Shown here piece by piece: positions 1-7,928 of a stretch of 64,000 nucleotides of DNA; within the stretch, counting starts at the first letter, position 1, and every line of letters starts with the position of its first letter. The notes beneath the pieces are model-generated. The model was not told the origin of the DNA. It saw only the letters and a list, made by a program, of their open reading frames with translations, and did no database searches. Location: contig JAYRVH010000010.1 in NCBI GenBank assembly GCA_041918615.1, positions 62,001 through 126,000 on the forward strand, read 5' to 3'. The position numbers and the translations under genes were made by a program. The DNA comes from JAEUJM01 sp041918615. Its GTDB lineage: Bacteria > Actinomycetota > Acidimicrobiia > Acidimicrobiales > DATDAH01.

Positions 1-41
1 GCCACCGCCACGACCAGGGCGGTGATCTCGACGGCGCTCAT
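1..41 (-). CDS. Start of a small membrane protein, DUF948-like (partial)
   Basis: Only the first 13 codons lie in the window, reading MSAVEITALVVAV on the minus strand. The ATG overlaps the rarA stop codon as ATGA, so it is very likely the next gene of the same operon and translationally coupled to rarA. A short N-terminus followed at once by a hydrophobic segment fits small single-pass proteins of the DUF948 type that often follow rarA in actinobacteria. That family name is an inference from context; the visible residues show only a membrane-bound start. Confidence 0.5.
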   Translation of the reverse strand, partial: MSAVEITALVVAV

Positions 42-1369
42 GACGACGCCGCCTCTCGTCCGCCTTCTCGTCGCTCGTGCATGCGCTGGGCGACCTCCTC
101 CTCGGCACCGTGCGGTGTGGGCTCGTAGTAGACCCGGCCGGCCAGATGCTCCGGTCGGTAGTCCTGGGGGACCCACCCGCGTGGATCGTCGTGAGGATAC
201 TCGTAGCCCACCCCGTGACCCAGCGCGGCCGAGCCCCGGTAATGCCCGTCGCGTAGATGGGTGGGCACCTCACCGCGCGGCTGGTCGCGCACGTCCGACA
301 CCGCCCGGCCGAACGCGACCGTCACCCGGTTCGACTTGGGCGCGACGGCCAGGTAGATCGTGGCCTGCGCCAGGTTGAGCCTGGCCTCTGGCAGGCCGAC
401 GAACTCCAGCGCCCGTGCCGCCGCGTCGGCGAGCACCAGGGCCTGAGGATCGGCCAGCCCCACGTCCTCGGACGCGAGGATCACCAGGCGGCGGGCGATG
501 AATCGGGCGTCCTCCCCTGCTTCGAGCATCAGGGCCAACCAGTAGAGGGCGGCATCGGGATCGGAGCCACGAATGCTCTTGATGAACGCGCTCACCACGT
601 CGTAGTGGTCGTCGCGACCGTAACGGTGCGCCTTGGTGTCGAGCGCGGCCTCTGCGTGCGCCTCGGTCACGTGTCGGGACGCGCCTGCCTGAGGGCCGCT
701 CGCGTCGGAGGCCAGGGCCACCGCCACCTCCAGCGCGGTCAGCGCGTGACGCCCGTCGCCGGCCGAGCGCAGGACGAGCAGGTCGAGCGCCTCGTCGGCC
801 GCAGTGGCCTCCTCGGCGGCGAGGCCTCGTTCCAGCAGTCGGCGGAGCGCCGCCTCGTCCAGCGGCTCGAGCCGGAACAGGGTCGAACGCGACAGCAGGG
901 GCGGATTGACCTCGAAATAGGGGTTCTCGGTCGTGGCCCCGACCAAGACCAGGAGACCGGTTTCCACCGCCGGGAGGAGCGCGTCCTGCTGCGCCTTGTT
1001 GAAGCGGTGGACCTCGTCGAGGAACAGGATCGTCCCCTGACCGTGCTCGCCCAACCGTCGCTCGGCGGCGGTGGTGACCTCGCGAACGTCCTTCACCGTG
1101 GCGGTGACCGCGGACAAGGCGACGAACGCCTTCGACGACCGCGACGCCAGGAGGCGCGCCAGGGTGGTCTTGCCCGTCCCCGGCGGGCCCCAGAGGATGA
1201 CCGACGAGAGGCGGTCGGCATCCACGAGCGCCCGTAACGGTCGACCCACCCCGAGCAGGTGCTCCTGGCCCACCACGTCATCGAGGGTCGCCGGTCGCAG
1301 GCGATCCGCGAGCGGCGCTCGCCGCCGGAGACGCTCGTCCGCCGCCGCGCCGAAGAGGTCGTTGGCCAT
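38..1369 (-). CDS. rarA: Replication-associated recombination protein A (AAA+ ATPase RarA/MgsA)
   Basis: The 443-residue protein belongs to the clamp-loader-like AAA+ ATPases that act at stalled replication forks. Walker A (GPPGTGKTT) is at residues 61-69 and Walker B with a DEVH box (ILFLDEVH) at about 114-121, followed by sensor residues in GATTENP. The C-terminal half carries the RarA-specific oligomerisation region, with the HYDVVSAFIKSIRGSDPDAALYWL-type stretch around residues 260-285. Length and domain order match the family. It is the last complete gene of the minus-strand core block that includes aspS and rel, and a convergent plus-strand gene separates it from aspS. The ATG at 1369 is the first start that gives the normal MANDLFG-type N-terminus. 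Confidence 0.95.
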   Translation of the reverse strand: MANDLFGAAADERLRRRAPLADRLRPATLDDVVGQEHLLGVGRPLRALVDADRLSSVILWGPPGTGKTTLARLLASRSSKAFVALSAVTATVKDVREVTTAAERRLGEHGQGTILFLDEVHRFNKAQQDALLPAVETGLLVLVGATTENPYFEVNPPLLSRSTLFRLEPLDEAALRRLLERGLAAEEATAADEALDLLVLRSAGDGRHALTALEVAVALASDASGPQAGASRHVTEAHAEAALDTKAHRYGRDDHYDVVSAFIKSIRGSDPDAALYWLALMLEAGEDARFIARRLVILASEDVGLADPQALVLADAAARALEFVGLPEARLNLAQATIYLAVAPKSNRVTVAFGRAVSDVRDQPRGEVPTHLRDGHYRGSAALGHGVGYEYPHDDPRGWVPQDYRPEHLAGRVYYEPTPHGAEEEVAQRMHERREGGREAASS

Positions 1370-1445
1370 CCCAGCGGAGGGTAACCGGCCGCGTTGTCTG
1401 CCGAAGGCACGCCGGGTGGGTGCACCGGTGTGCCACGATCGATGG

Positions 1446-2030
1446 GTGCCGACCCCGGTGGTGCTGCTGTTCTACGCGTGGCTGGTCGTCGGTGTCGCGT
1501 TCTTCATCCGGCGCCTCGTCGGTCGCAGGACGCGGGCCGGGTCGCGGATGGCTCCGGGTGCGCCGAAGGCCGTGCGTTGGGCCCCACCGCCAACCGCCCC
1601 GGACGGGGCCCCGCCCCCCCACCCAGGCGCCACGACCGCCGGCGGGGCCATGCCGACCCCGGCGGCGCGCTCCGCTCCGTCCGGCGGTGATGCCGGGGCC
1701 GCCTCGCTGCTGGAGGCGTTGTCCGGGATCTCGCTGCCCTGCGATCTCCTGCCCCTCACCACCGTCGAAGGGCGGACGCTCACCGACAGCGAGGTGCTGC
1801 TCATGACCACGGGCCACGAGCCGGAGGCCGTCGCGGCGGCGATGCGCGACGAACTGGAGCGGCTCGGCTACGAGGTGACGGGCATGGGTGCCGACAACGC
1901 GACCGCCCGCCGCGGCCCCGATCACCTGCGAATGGTCGTCCACCGCCGGCCGGACACGGTCCTGGCCGGGAAGAAGCCGGCGTTCCCCACTGCTCAGCCA
2001 GGGAGCGTGGTGGTCGAGCTCACGCGCTGA
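1446..2030 (+). CDS. Hypothetical protein with one N-terminal membrane segment
   Basis: I do not recognise this 194-residue protein. It opens with a hydrophobic helix (VVLLFYAWLVVGVAFFI), then a basic patch (RRLVGRRTRAG) typical of a cytoplasmic stop-transfer flank, then about 60 residues of Pro/Ala/Gly-rich linker. A folded C-terminal domain of about 110 residues starts near SLLEALSGISLPCDLL. That domain has an alternating helix/strand look and no motif I can name. The start is GTG at 1446, chosen because it places the helix right at the N-terminus; the frame is open further upstream but runs antisense through rarA. It is divergent from rarA across 76 bases and ends 3 bases from the aspS stop. 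Confidence 0.75.
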   Translation: MPTPVVLLFYAWLVVGVAFFIRRLVGRRTRAGSRMAPGAPKAVRWAPPPTAPDGAPPPHPGATTAGGAMPTPAARSAPSGGDAGAASLLEALSGISLPCDLLPLTTVEGRTLTDSEVLLMTTGHEPEAVAAAMRDELERLGYEVTGMGADNATARRGPDHLRMVVHRRPDTVLAGKKPAFPTAQPGSVVVELTR

Positions 2031-2033
2031 CGA

Positions 2034-3785
2034 TCAGCTCTTCGGCGGGAGCACACGCAGGCCCAGCTCGGCGAGGGCCGCCGGATCGATCGGGGTGGGT
2101 GCCGACGTGAGCGGATCGGCGCCCGACTGCGTCTTCGGGAACGCGATCACCTCGCGGATGTTCTCCTCGCCGGCCAGGAGGGCCACCAGCCGATCGGTGC
2201 CGAACGCGAATCCCGCATGGGGCGGCGCTCCGTACCGGAAGGCCTCGAGCAGGAACCCGAACTTGGCCTGCGCCTCCTCGGGGCCGATACCGAGCGCCGA
2301 GAAGACCTTCGACTGCACCTCGGCCCGGTGGATCCGGACGCTGCCGGAGCCGAGCTCCCACCCGTTGAGCACGAGGTCGTACGCCTGCGACCGGATGGCC
2401 AGGAGGTCCTGGCCGCCCACATCGAGCAGGGCCAGATCCTCGGGGTGCGGCATGGTGAAGGGGTGGTGTGCCGAGACGGGGCGCCCGTCCTCGTCGATCG
2501 ATTCGAAGAGCGGGAACTCGACGACCCACAAGAAGTGGAGGCCGCCCTCGGTGACGGGTGGTCGTCCGAGCGCCAGACGGAGCAGGCCGAGCACATGGCG
2601 CACCACGTCCCGCTCGTCGGCGACCAGGAGCATGAGGTCGCCCGGCTCGGCACCGGTGGCCGCCAGCAGGCCGGCGATCTCGTCCGGCGTGAGGAACTTG
2701 GCAACCGGCGAGGACACCGTGGCCCCCTGCTCGACCTTCATCCACACCAGTCCCTTGGCGCCCCACCGCTTGGCGTCGTCTGTGAGGCCGTCGAGCTGGT
2801 TGCGGGTGCGATCGGCGCCACCGTCGACCTTGATCGCCTTCACGCACGGCGCCTTGAACGCGTTGAAGCCCGTGCCTGCGAAGAGCCCGGTGAGCTCGAC
2901 CAGCTCCATGCCGAAGCGGACGTCGGGCTTGTCGCTGCCGAAGCGCTCCATGGCCTCGTGCCAGGTCATCACCGGGATCTCCCCCGGCCGTTCGCCGGTG
3001 ACTGCCTGGACGGCGTCGAGCACGGCCTCGGTGGTGAAGGCAAGGATCTCGTCCTGACCCACGAAGCTGGCCTCGAGATCCAGCTGCATGAACTCGAACT
3101 GGCGGTCGGCCCGAAGGTCTTCGTCGCGGAGGCAACGGGCGATCTGGAAGTAGCGGTCGAGGCCTCCCACCATGCAGAGCTGCTTGAAGAGCTGCGGGCT
3201 CTGGGGCAGGGCGTAGAACGAGCCGGGGTGCAGCCGCGACGGCACCACGAAGTCTCGGGCCCCCTCGGGCGTCGAGGCGATGAGCATCGGGGTCTCCACC
3301 TCGGTGAAGCCCTGGCGCACCATGGCCAGCCGCAGCGCCGTGTTCACCGCCGCCCGGATGCCCAGGTTGCGCTGGAGGCGGTCGCGGCGCAGGTCGACGT
3401 AGCGGTGGCGCAGGCGAAGGGTCTCGTCGGTCTCGACCCGGCCACTGAGGGGGAAGGGAGGCGGCTCGGCCGCCGACAGCACCTCGACGGTGGCGTCGCC
3501 GATCTCGACCTCGCCCGTGGGCAGCCCGGGGTTGACGGTGCCAGCCGGGCGGCGTCGCACGCTGCCGCTGACCCGCACCACGTACTCGCTGCGCAGGTCG
3601 CTCGCGCCGTCGACCACGCACTGCACCACGCCCGTGCGGTCCCGCACGTCGATGAAGGCGAGGTGCTCGCCGTGCTCGCGTCGGGTGGCGACCCATCCGC
3701 AGACCGACACCTCGCGGCCGGCATCGTCGGCGCGCAGCTCGCCGCAGTAGTCCGTTCTCATGCCTGCTGCCGGGACGGCCGTCAT
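2034..3785 (-). CDS. aspS: Aspartyl-tRNA synthetase
   Basis: This class II synthetase charges tRNA-Asp (and tRNA-Asn if the cell lacks AsnRS). The 583-residue protein has an N-terminal OB-fold anticodon-binding domain (CGWVATRREHG, IDVRDRTG), then motif 2 with QSPQLFKQ and RCLRDEDLRADRQFEF, the bacterial GAD insertion, and motif 3 near the C-terminus (FGTDRLVALL). Length matches bacterial AspRS. The ATG at 3785 is preceded by AAAGGAG eight bases upstream, which decides the start over the internal Met at 3761. The start codon overlaps the stop of a small upstream reading frame as ATGA, and four 30-bp repeats lie just beyond. rel is the next gene upstream on the same strand. Confidence 0.96.
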   Translation of the reverse strand: MTAVPAAGMRTDYCGELRADDAGREVSVCGWVATRREHGEHLAFIDVRDRTGVVQCVVDGASDLRSEYVVRVSGSVRRRPAGTVNPGLPTGEVEIGDATVEVLSAAEPPPFPLSGRVETDETLRLRHRYVDLRRDRLQRNLGIRAAVNTALRLAMVRQGFTEVETPMLIASTPEGARDFVVPSRLHPGSFYALPQSPQLFKQLCMVGGLDRYFQIARCLRDEDLRADRQFEFMQLDLEASFVGQDEILAFTTEAVLDAVQAVTGERPGEIPVMTWHEAMERFGSDKPDVRFGMELVELTGLFAGTGFNAFKAPCVKAIKVDGGADRTRNQLDGLTDDAKRWGAKGLVWMKVEQGATVSSPVAKFLTPDEIAGLLAATGAEPGDLMLLVADERDVVRHVLGLLRLALGRPPVTEGGLHFLWVVEFPLFESIDEDGRPVSAHHPFTMPHPEDLALLDVGGQDLLAIRSQAYDLVLNGWELGSGSVRIHRAEVQSKVFSALGIGPEEAQAKFGFLLEAFRYGAPPHAGFAFGTDRLVALLAGEENIREVIAFPKTQSGADPLTSAPTPIDPAALAELGLRVLPPKS

Positions 3786-3955
3786 CGGTGGGGCTCCTTT
3801 TCCGCCGTGGCACCCGCGGGAAACGGATCGGCCACGGCCTTCGAGGCTACCGGACGCCCTCCCATCGGCTCCTCCTCCGTCGGACGCCCTCCCATCGGCT
3901 CCTCCTCCGTCGGACGCCCTCCCATCGGCTCCTCCTCCGTCGGACGCCCTCCCAT
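3782..3955 (-). CDS. Possible 57-codon upstream frame made of 10-residue repeats, coupled to aspS
   Basis: A small minus-strand frame starts inside the first 30-bp repeat and encodes three copies of MGGRPTEEEP, then MGGRP and a 22-residue tail ending EKEPHR. Its TGA overlaps the aspS ATG as ATGA. Each repeat supplies GGAGGAGGAG three bases before an in-frame ATG, so there are four potential starts (3955, 3925, 3895, 3865). It could be a leader peptide that feeds ribosomes into aspS. It could equally be a chance frame created by the repeat, because aspS has its own good ribosome-binding site. No family is recognisable. Confidence 0.35.
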   Translation of the reverse strand: MGGRPTEEEPMGGRPTEEEPMGGRPTEEEPMGGRPVASKAVADPFPAGATAEKEPHR

Positions 3956-3970
3956 CGGCTCCTCCTCCGT
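3851..3970. repeat. Four perfect 30-bp tandem repeats between rel and aspS
   Basis: The unit begins CGGACGCCCTCCCATCGG and ends CTCCTCCTCCGT on the plus strand. It occurs four times back to back with no mismatch, and a degenerate half-copy may follow at 3971. The array sits in the 234-base gap between the rel stop and the aspS start. Read on the minus strand, the transcribed direction of both neighbours, each unit holds GGAGGAGGAG-CCG-ATG, a Shine-Dalgarno sequence plus start codon. Thirty bases is a multiple of three, so any frame through it stays open and repeats ten residues. Confidence 0.95.
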
Positions 3971-4019
3971 CGGGGCGCCTCCGGCACGATGCCGCGGCCG
4001 GCACCGCCCGGCCGGTGCG

Positions 4020-6227
4020 TCAGGAGCCGGGGAGCACCCGGTAGGCGTCGTACACGCTCTCGATGCCCTTGATGCTGCTGATCACCGATTCGAGGTGCGA
4101 CGGATCGCCCAACTCGACGTCGAAGTGCATCTTGCACACGCGGTCGGTGCCCGTGCGGGTGGTGGAACCGAGGATGTTCACCTGGTACCCGGCGAACACC
4201 GACGACACGTCGCCCAGCAGCGACCGTCGATCGAGGGCCTTCACCTCGATCGACGCCACGAACATGCCGTTGTGGGCCTCGTCCCACTCCACCTCGATGA
4301 GCCGATCGGTCTGCCCGGTCGTCAGCGAAACGGCGTTCGCACAGTCGGTCCGGTGCACCGAGACCCCCCGGCCCCTCGTCACGAAACCCATGATCTCGTC
4401 GCCCGGCACCGGGGTGCAGCAACGAGACAGGCGCACCATGACGTCGTCGAGGCCCTCGACGTGCACGCCCGCGCCGTCGGTCGACCGGCGGGGACGGCGA
4501 ACCGTGGTCGGCAGCTGCACCTCGCGGCCGGGGTCGCCACCGTGGAGCAGGCGGGTCGCCCGTGCGGCGACGGCCTGCGGCGAGACGTGACGCTCGCCCA
4601 CCGCCGCGTACAGGGCGTCGAGGTCGGCGTAGTTGAGGCTGGCCACCACATCGGCGACCAGCTTGGTCGCCGCCGGCGTCCGGATCGGGACTCCCTCGCG
4701 CCGGAGGGCACGCTGCACCTCGTCGCGACCGTTCTCGATGGCATCCTCCCGCCGCCCCTGCGAGAACCACTGCCTGATCTTGTTCGCGGCGCGCCGGGTC
4801 ACCACGGCGTTGAGCCAGTCGTGGGACGGCCCCGAGCTACCCGTCTTGGCCGTGAAGATCTCGATGGTGGCCCCCGAGCGCAGCGGCGACTCGAGGGCCA
4901 CCAGGCGCCCGTCGACCTTGGCCCCGATGCAGGCGTGGCCCACCTCGGTGTGGATCGTGTACGCGAAGTCGATGGGCGTGGCACCCAAGGGGAGCGTGAC
5001 GACGTCGCCCTGGGGCGTGAAGACATAGACCTCGTCCTGGTCGAGGTCGATCTTCAGGTTTGCCATGAACGCGCCGGGGTCCGACGTCTCCTGCTGCCAG
5101 TCGATGATCCGGTTGAGCCAGACGACATCGCCGGCCGGGGACGGGTCCTTGTAGGTCCAGTGGGCGGCCACACCGATCTCGGCACGACCGTGCATCTCGC
5201 GAGTGCGGATCTGCACCTCGAGAGGCTTGCCCTGGGGCCCGATCACCGTTGTGTGCAGCGACTGGTAGAGGTTGAACTTCGGCATCGCCACGTAGTCCTT
5301 GAAGCGTCCCTGCACCGGGTGCCAGGTGCCATGGATCGAGCCGACGGCCGCGTAGCAGTCCTTCACCGTCTCGACGATGACCCGGATGCCCACGAGGTCG
5401 AAGATGTCGTCGAACTCGCGACCCTTGACCACCATCTTCTCGTAGATGCTCCAGAGGTGCTTCGGTCGCCCCGTCACCTCCGCATCGATGCCGAGCTCGA
5501 CCATCCGTTGGCGGACCTCCTCGAGCACCTGGGCCAGGTAGAGGTCGCGCTCGGGGGCCCGGATCGACACCATGTGGTCGATCTCGGCGTAGCGCTTGGG
5601 GTGCAGGGCCGCGAACGCGAGGTCCTCGAGCTGCTGCTTCATGTCCTGCATTCCGAAGCGGTGCGCCAGCGGCGCGTACACGTCGAGGGTCTCCCGGGCC
5701 GTTCGCTGCTGCTTCCATTCGGGCATCGCCGCGATCGTCCGCATGTTGTGCAGGCGATCGGAGAGCTTGATGATCAGCACCCGCAGGTCCTCGGCGACGG
5801 CCACCAACATCTTGCGGATGGTGGCCGCCTGCTGGGCCTCCTTGGTCTCGAAGTCGAGCCGCTCGAGCTTCGTGACCCCGTCGACGATGGACGCCACGAC
5901 CGGGTTGAACTCGTCTCGTAGGCCGTCGAGATCCACCAGGGTGTCCTCCACGGCGTCGTGGAGCAGCGCCGCGGCCACGGTGTCCTCGTCGAGGCCGAGA
6001 TCGGCCACGATCGTGGCCACGGCCAGGGGGTGGGTGACGTACGGGTCGCCCGACTTGCGGAACTGTCCCTCGTGGGCGGCGGCGGCGCGCTGGTACGCCC
6101 GAGTGATGAGCGCGCTCGACGCCTTTGGGTGGTGCCGCCGGAACGCGTCGAGCAACGGCTTCAGCTCGACGGCCGCCGGCACACTGTGCCGTCGCCAGGG
6201 TAGGACGCGATCGACGGTGGTGGCCAC
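4020..6227 (-). CDS. rel: Bifunctional (p)ppGpp synthetase/hydrolase Rel
   Basis: Rel makes and degrades (p)ppGpp in the stringent response. In order, the 735 residues show an HD hydrolase domain with intact ALLHDAVEDT (His-Asp at 90-91). The synthetase domain has FDDIFDLVGIRVIV and RFKDYVAMPKFNLYQS. A TGS domain begins at DEVYVFTPQGDVV, a conserved-cysteine region reads LSRCCTPVPGDEI, and the C-terminal ACT domain contains SLLGDVSSVFAGYQVNIL. Both catalytic halves look complete, and RFKD is the charge pattern of bifunctional Rel enzymes. The start is GTG at 6227, seven bases after the apt stop, so apt and rel are probably co-transcribed. The secF-apt-rel order is the usual actinobacterial one. 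Confidence 0.96.
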   Translation of the reverse strand: MATTVDRVLPWRRHSVPAAVELKPLLDAFRRHHPKASSALITRAYQRAAAAHEGQFRKSGDPYVTHPLAVATIVADLGLDEDTVAAALLHDAVEDTLVDLDGLRDEFNPVVASIVDGVTKLERLDFETKEAQQAATIRKMLVAVAEDLRVLIIKLSDRLHNMRTIAAMPEWKQQRTARETLDVYAPLAHRFGMQDMKQQLEDLAFAALHPKRYAEIDHMVSIRAPERDLYLAQVLEEVRQRMVELGIDAEVTGRPKHLWSIYEKMVVKGREFDDIFDLVGIRVIVETVKDCYAAVGSIHGTWHPVQGRFKDYVAMPKFNLYQSLHTTVIGPQGKPLEVQIRTREMHGRAEIGVAAHWTYKDPSPAGDVVWLNRIIDWQQETSDPGAFMANLKIDLDQDEVYVFTPQGDVVTLPLGATPIDFAYTIHTEVGHACIGAKVDGRLVALESPLRSGATIEIFTAKTGSSGPSHDWLNAVVTRRAANKIRQWFSQGRREDAIENGRDEVQRALRREGVPIRTPAATKLVADVVASLNYADLDALYAAVGERHVSPQAVAARATRLLHGGDPGREVQLPTTVRRPRRSTDGAGVHVEGLDDVMVRLSRCCTPVPGDEIMGFVTRGRGVSVHRTDCANAVSLTTGQTDRLIEVEWDEAHNGMFVASIEVKALDRRSLLGDVSSVFAGYQVNILGSTTRTGTDRVCKMHFDVELGDPSHLESVISSIKGIESVYDAYRVLPGS

Positions 6228-6233
6228 GGCGGC

Positions 6234-6764
6234 TCAGCGGTAGGTGAGCAGCGACACGACGTCTCGGCCGCCGAGGCGGTCCCGGCCGTTCAGGAACCCG
6301 AGCTCCATGAGGAAGCCGAAGCCCGCGACCTCGCCCCCCAGCTTGGCGACGAGGCTGGCGGTGGCCGCGGCGGTGCCGCCGGTCGCCAACACGTCGTCGA
6401 TGATCGCCACCCGGTGCCCCTCCACCATCGAGTCACGGTGCACCTCGAGCAGGTCGGTCCCGTACTCGAGGTCGTATTCCTGGCCCTCGACCTCGTGGGG
6501 CAGCTTGCCGGGCTTGCGCACCGGCACGAAGGCCGCGCCCAGCCGGTAGGCGACGGGCGCGCCGAGGATGAACCCGCGGGCCTCGATGCCGATCACCCGA
6601 TCGACCTCGTACCCGGCGAAGTGGTCGGCCAAGGCATCGATCGTGAACCGAAAGGCATCGACGTCGGCCAGGAGCGGCGAGATGTCCTTGAAGACGATGC
6701 CCGGCGTGGGGAAGTCAGGGATGTCCCGGATGTGATCCTTGAGCCACTCGGCATCAGCCGCCAT
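6234..6764 (-). CDS. apt: Adenine phosphoribosyltransferase
   Basis: The enzyme salvages adenine with PRPP to give AMP in the cytoplasm. The 176-residue protein contains the PRPP-binding signature IIDDVLATGGTAAA at residues 121-134 and the conserved EARGF (61-65) and PVRKPGKLP (81-89) elements of bacterial Apt. Length is typical. It lies 21 bases after secF and six bases before rel on the minus strand, the secF-apt-rel arrangement common in actinobacteria. The ATG at 6764 is the family-like start. Confidence 0.95.
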   Translation of the reverse strand: MAADAEWLKDHIRDIPDFPTPGIVFKDISPLLADVDAFRFTIDALADHFAGYEVDRVIGIEARGFILGAPVAYRLGAAFVPVRKPGKLPHEVEGQEYDLEYGTDLLEVHRDSMVEGHRVAIIDDVLATGGTAAATASLVAKLGGEVAGFGFLMELGFLNGRDRLGGRDVVSLLTYR

Positions 6765-6785
6765 CAGGTCAGCATAGAGGCTGGC

Positions 6786-7928
6786 TCAGCGCTTCTTCTT
6801 CTTGCGGGGACGGGGCGGGATGGCGGTGCCCGTCGGGGCCACCGGGGTCGTCGAGACCCCTTCGGCGCCGGCGGCCGGCGCCGAAGGTCGCGCCGCCCTC
6901 GCCGCCGCCGCACGCGATGACACCGACACCGACGCCCGCTCGCGGACACCGGTCACCGGCACAGAACCACCCTCCGCCCGCTCGAGCCGCTCCCGGAGGG
7001 CGCGGTTCCGCGGCTCTCGTTCCTTCAGGGCCGCTACGACGCTCGCCGCGACCACGAGCGACGAGTAGGCGCCGCTGAGCAGGCCGACCAGGAGGGCGAG
7101 CCCGAACTCCTCGAGGCTGACGGCGCCCAGGAGGCCGGCGCCGATGATCAGCAGCGAGATCACCGGGATGATCGTGACGAACGTCGTGTTCACCGAGCGC
7201 ATCAGGGTCTGGTTGAGCGAGAGGTTCATCAGGCCCGTGTAGGTGGTGCGGTTGGCCAGGCCGACGCGCGCCTGGTTCTCCTGCACCTTGTCGAAGACGA
7301 CGATCGTGTCGTACAGCGAGAACCCGAGGATCGTGAGGAAGGCGACGACCGTGGCCGGTGTGACCCCGAGACCGAACACCGAGTACACGCCGACGCTGAT
7401 GATGATGTCGTGCACGACCGCCAGGAGGGCGCCGACGGCCATGCGCCATTCGAGGCGCAGCGTGATGTAGAGGCCGAGGATGATGAGGAAGAAGACCAGG
7501 GCGCGCACGGCCTTGTCGGTGATGTTGTCACCCCAGGACGGCCCCACCGTGCTCACGCTGATCTCGCCGGCCTCGACGTCGGCGGTGCTGGCGAGCAGTT
7601 CGGTGATCTCGCCGCTGCGCGTGACCGCGTCGACACCCGCCTGCACGCGGATCACCCGGTCGCCCGCCTGATTGGTGAGCGTCTGGATCTTCGCCTCAGC
7701 CTCGCCGACGGTGCGCATCGCGTCGCGGACGTCGCCCACCGACAGCTCCTGGGTGGGCACCTCCCACACGCCGCCGCCCTCGAAGTCGATGCCGAGGTTG
7801 AGCTCCCGGGTGAACAGCGAGGCGAGGCTCAGCAGCACGAGGAAGATCGACAGGGGGATGCCGACCTTCCAGAGCTTGCGGAAGTCGTAGTCGTTCTCGC
7901 CCCGGTACAGCCGCGACAGCGTTCCCAT
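6786..7928 (-). CDS. secF: Protein translocase subunit SecF
   Basis: SecF works with SecD and SecYEG to drive late steps of protein export with the proton motive force. The protein has an N-terminal membrane helix (GIPLSIFLVLLSLASLF), the signature LGIDFEGGGVWEV that opens the large periplasmic-side domain, and five C-terminal helices containing the RND-type core (TILGFSLYDTIVVFDKVQEN). A basic, Ala/Pro-rich tail ends in KKKKR. The start is ATG at 7928; a GTG one codon earlier at 7931 overlaps the secD stop as GTGA, so the two genes are coupled either way. At 380 residues it is slightly longer than enterobacterial SecF because of that tail. Confidence 0.94.
   Translation of the reverse strand: MGTLSRLYRGENDYDFRKLWKVGIPLSIFLVLLSLASLFTRELNLGIDFEGGGVWEVPTQELSVGDVRDAMRTVGEAEAKIQTLTNQAGDRVIRVQAGVDAVTRSGEITELLASTADVEAGEISVSTVGPSWGDNITDKAVRALVFFLIILGLYITLRLEWRMAVGALLAVVHDIIISVGVYSVFGLGVTPATVVAFLTILGFSLYDTIVVFDKVQENQARVGLANRTTYTGLMNLSLNQTLMRSVNTTFVTIIPVISLLIIGAGLLGAVSLEEFGLALLVGLLSGAYSSLVVAASVVAALKEREPRNRALRERLERAEGGSVPVTGVRERASVSVSSRAAAARAARPSAPAAGAEGVSTTPVAPTGTAIPPRPRKKKKR

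Noticed and set aside
3851..3970. CRISPR array
   Set aside because: Units are directly adjacent with no spacers between them and no cas genes are near.
3847..4770. Minus-strand frame reading RRRRSRWEGVR repeats
   Set aside because: It runs out of frame through the end of rel and has no start signal. The MGGRPTEEEP frame has the Shine-Dalgarno sequences and the ATGA overlap instead.
2217..5921. Plus-strand open frame of over 1,200 codons
   Set aside because: It is antisense to aspS and rel, has an odd composition rich in His, Gly, Arg and Val, and no recognisable domain. Long antisense frames are expected at this G+C.
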